From assembly GCA_030054245.1 (NCBI GenBank), contig JASGCH010000009.1, positions 1-15,381 on the forward strand: 15,381 nt of DNA, given 5' to 3'. The position numbers were made by a program, and so were the translations under genes. The notes beneath the pieces are model-generated. The model had not been told where the DNA came from, searched no databases, and was given only the letters and a program-made list of their open reading frames with translations. This DNA comes from Gammaproteobacteria bacterium. GTDB lineage: Bacteria; Pseudomonadota; Gammaproteobacteria; Burkholderiales; Burkholderiaceae_C. Shown piece after piece: positions 14,977 to 15,381 of this stretch; the stretch's first letter is position 1, and each line of letters starts with the position of its first letter.

Positions 14977-15140
14977 AAGACTGTTTTGCACCATCGGTTA
15001 CGCCGCCACTGTCAAATTACTGCGTTATGCGGTACTTACCAGAGAATAATCCTCTTCGGAAATGAAGCTGGGGGCGACTACTCCAGCCTTGTACTTTGAC
15101 AGCTCACCGAGCGGCACCAGCTGATGGTGCAACCGTCCTT
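14977..15140 (-). mobile_element. 164-bp copy of the dispersed element
   Basis: On the minus strand it begins AAGGACGGTTGCACCA and ends GGTGCAAAACAGTCTT. Its first part (15053-15140) nearly equals 5844-5935, and its last part repeats the GCAGTAATTTGACAGTG block of the 221-bp copy. It lacks the central perfect hairpin of that copy and has a shorter, different middle. It directly adjoins the transposase relic, whose open frame runs into it. Confidence 0.7.
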
Positions 15141-15306
15141 TCATGATAAACTGGGCATGGACTTTGATGAGCGCCATATAAATGACTCTGTAGGCGTGGT
15201 ATTTCCTCTTCATAGTTCCAAAAAATCTTTCCATCACGAAACGCATTTTAGCTATCTCCCGATTAACCGCTTTCTCCTCTTCCGATAACTTCCTGCTAGC
15301 CTTGTA
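15136..15306 (-). pseudogene. IS5-type transposase relic, C-terminal piece
   Basis: The minus strand encodes KLSEEEKAVNREIAKMRFVMERFFGTMKRKYHAYR and then VHAQFIMKG. RxxxE followed six residues later by K (R-FVM-E-RFFGTM-K) is the last-carboxylate motif of IS4/IS5-type DDE transposases, so this is the catalytic C-terminal segment. Only about 57 codons survive; the other acidic residues and the N-terminus are missing. Both edges coincide with copies of the dispersed repeat: 15307 onward upstream and 14977-15140 downstream, in the same orientation. The open frame continues into repeat DNA on both sides, but those residues are not transposase. It is not functional. Confidence 0.8.
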
Positions 15307-15381
15307 AAGACTATTGCACAACCGGCTACACTGCCAAATTACTGCGTTATGTATGTGCCCCAGTTCGTTGCGCTATCCATT
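15307..15381 (-). repeat. Right part of another long dispersed element, cut by the window end
   Basis: Read on the minus strand, this matches 5991-6064 closely, including AATGGATAGCGCAACGAACT and the GCAGTAATTTG block, and ends in a variant of the GTCTT terminus. The rest lies beyond the window. Confidence 0.75.

Noticed and set aside
15025..15135. Extension of the transposase on the minus strand
   Set aside because: After FIMKG the frame reads repeat-element sequence also found at 5844-5935, not transposase.

Overview
The window reads as a Gram-negative, probably beta- or gammaproteobacterial, chromosome segment. This is inferred from an exported periplasmic binding protein, LivKGFHM-type transport, a hydroquinone/hydroxyquinol degradation set of the kind known in pseudomonads and burkholderias, and a giant Ig-like/FG-GAP surface protein. 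I cannot name the genus. Base composition is moderate. Several genes lack a clear Shine-Dalgarno, while two transporter genes have strong ones.

Layout. (1) 3-3317: 3' part of a very large repetitive surface or secreted protein, made of Ig-like repeats, a seven-blade FG-GAP propeller with an exact 219-bp DNA period, then more Ig-like repeats. (2) 3349-3987: a half-length hsdS relic (type I restriction specificity subunit) with an in-frame amber codon. (3) 4156-8744: enzymes that turn hydroquinone into 3-oxoadipate: two-subunit hydroquinone dioxygenase, 4-hydroxymuconic semialdehyde dehydrogenase and maleylacetate reductase. (4) 8943-14038: a complete branched-chain-amino-acid-type ABC importer (binding protein, two ATPases, two permeases), probably for an aromatic substrate. 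An unusual pair of 40-bp and 42-bp tandem arrays in opposite orientation separates its two ATPase genes. (5) 14047-14888: hydroxyquinol 1,2-dioxygenase, split by a single-base frameshift near its N-terminus. (6) 14891-15381: repeat-rich DNA around an IS5-type transposase relic on the minus strand.

How the genes work together. The importer would bring in an aromatic acid or phenol. The dioxygenase opens the hydroquinone ring to 4-hydroxymuconic semialdehyde, the dehydrogenase makes maleylacetate, and the reductase makes 3-oxoadipate for central metabolism. Hydroxyquinol dioxygenase would feed maleylacetate from 1,2,4-trihydroxybenzene. The enzyme that makes hydroquinone and any regulator lie outside the window.

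The most distinctive feature is a dispersed repeat family with ends resembling AAGACGGTTGCACCA, found in or beside most intergenic spaces. It ranges from 20-35-bp hairpins to 164-221-bp elements with inverted ends. Copies border the hsdS relic, the transposase relic and most catabolic genes, and some run into coding 3' ends. This suggests a mobile or recombinogenic repeat that has shaped a mosaic region.
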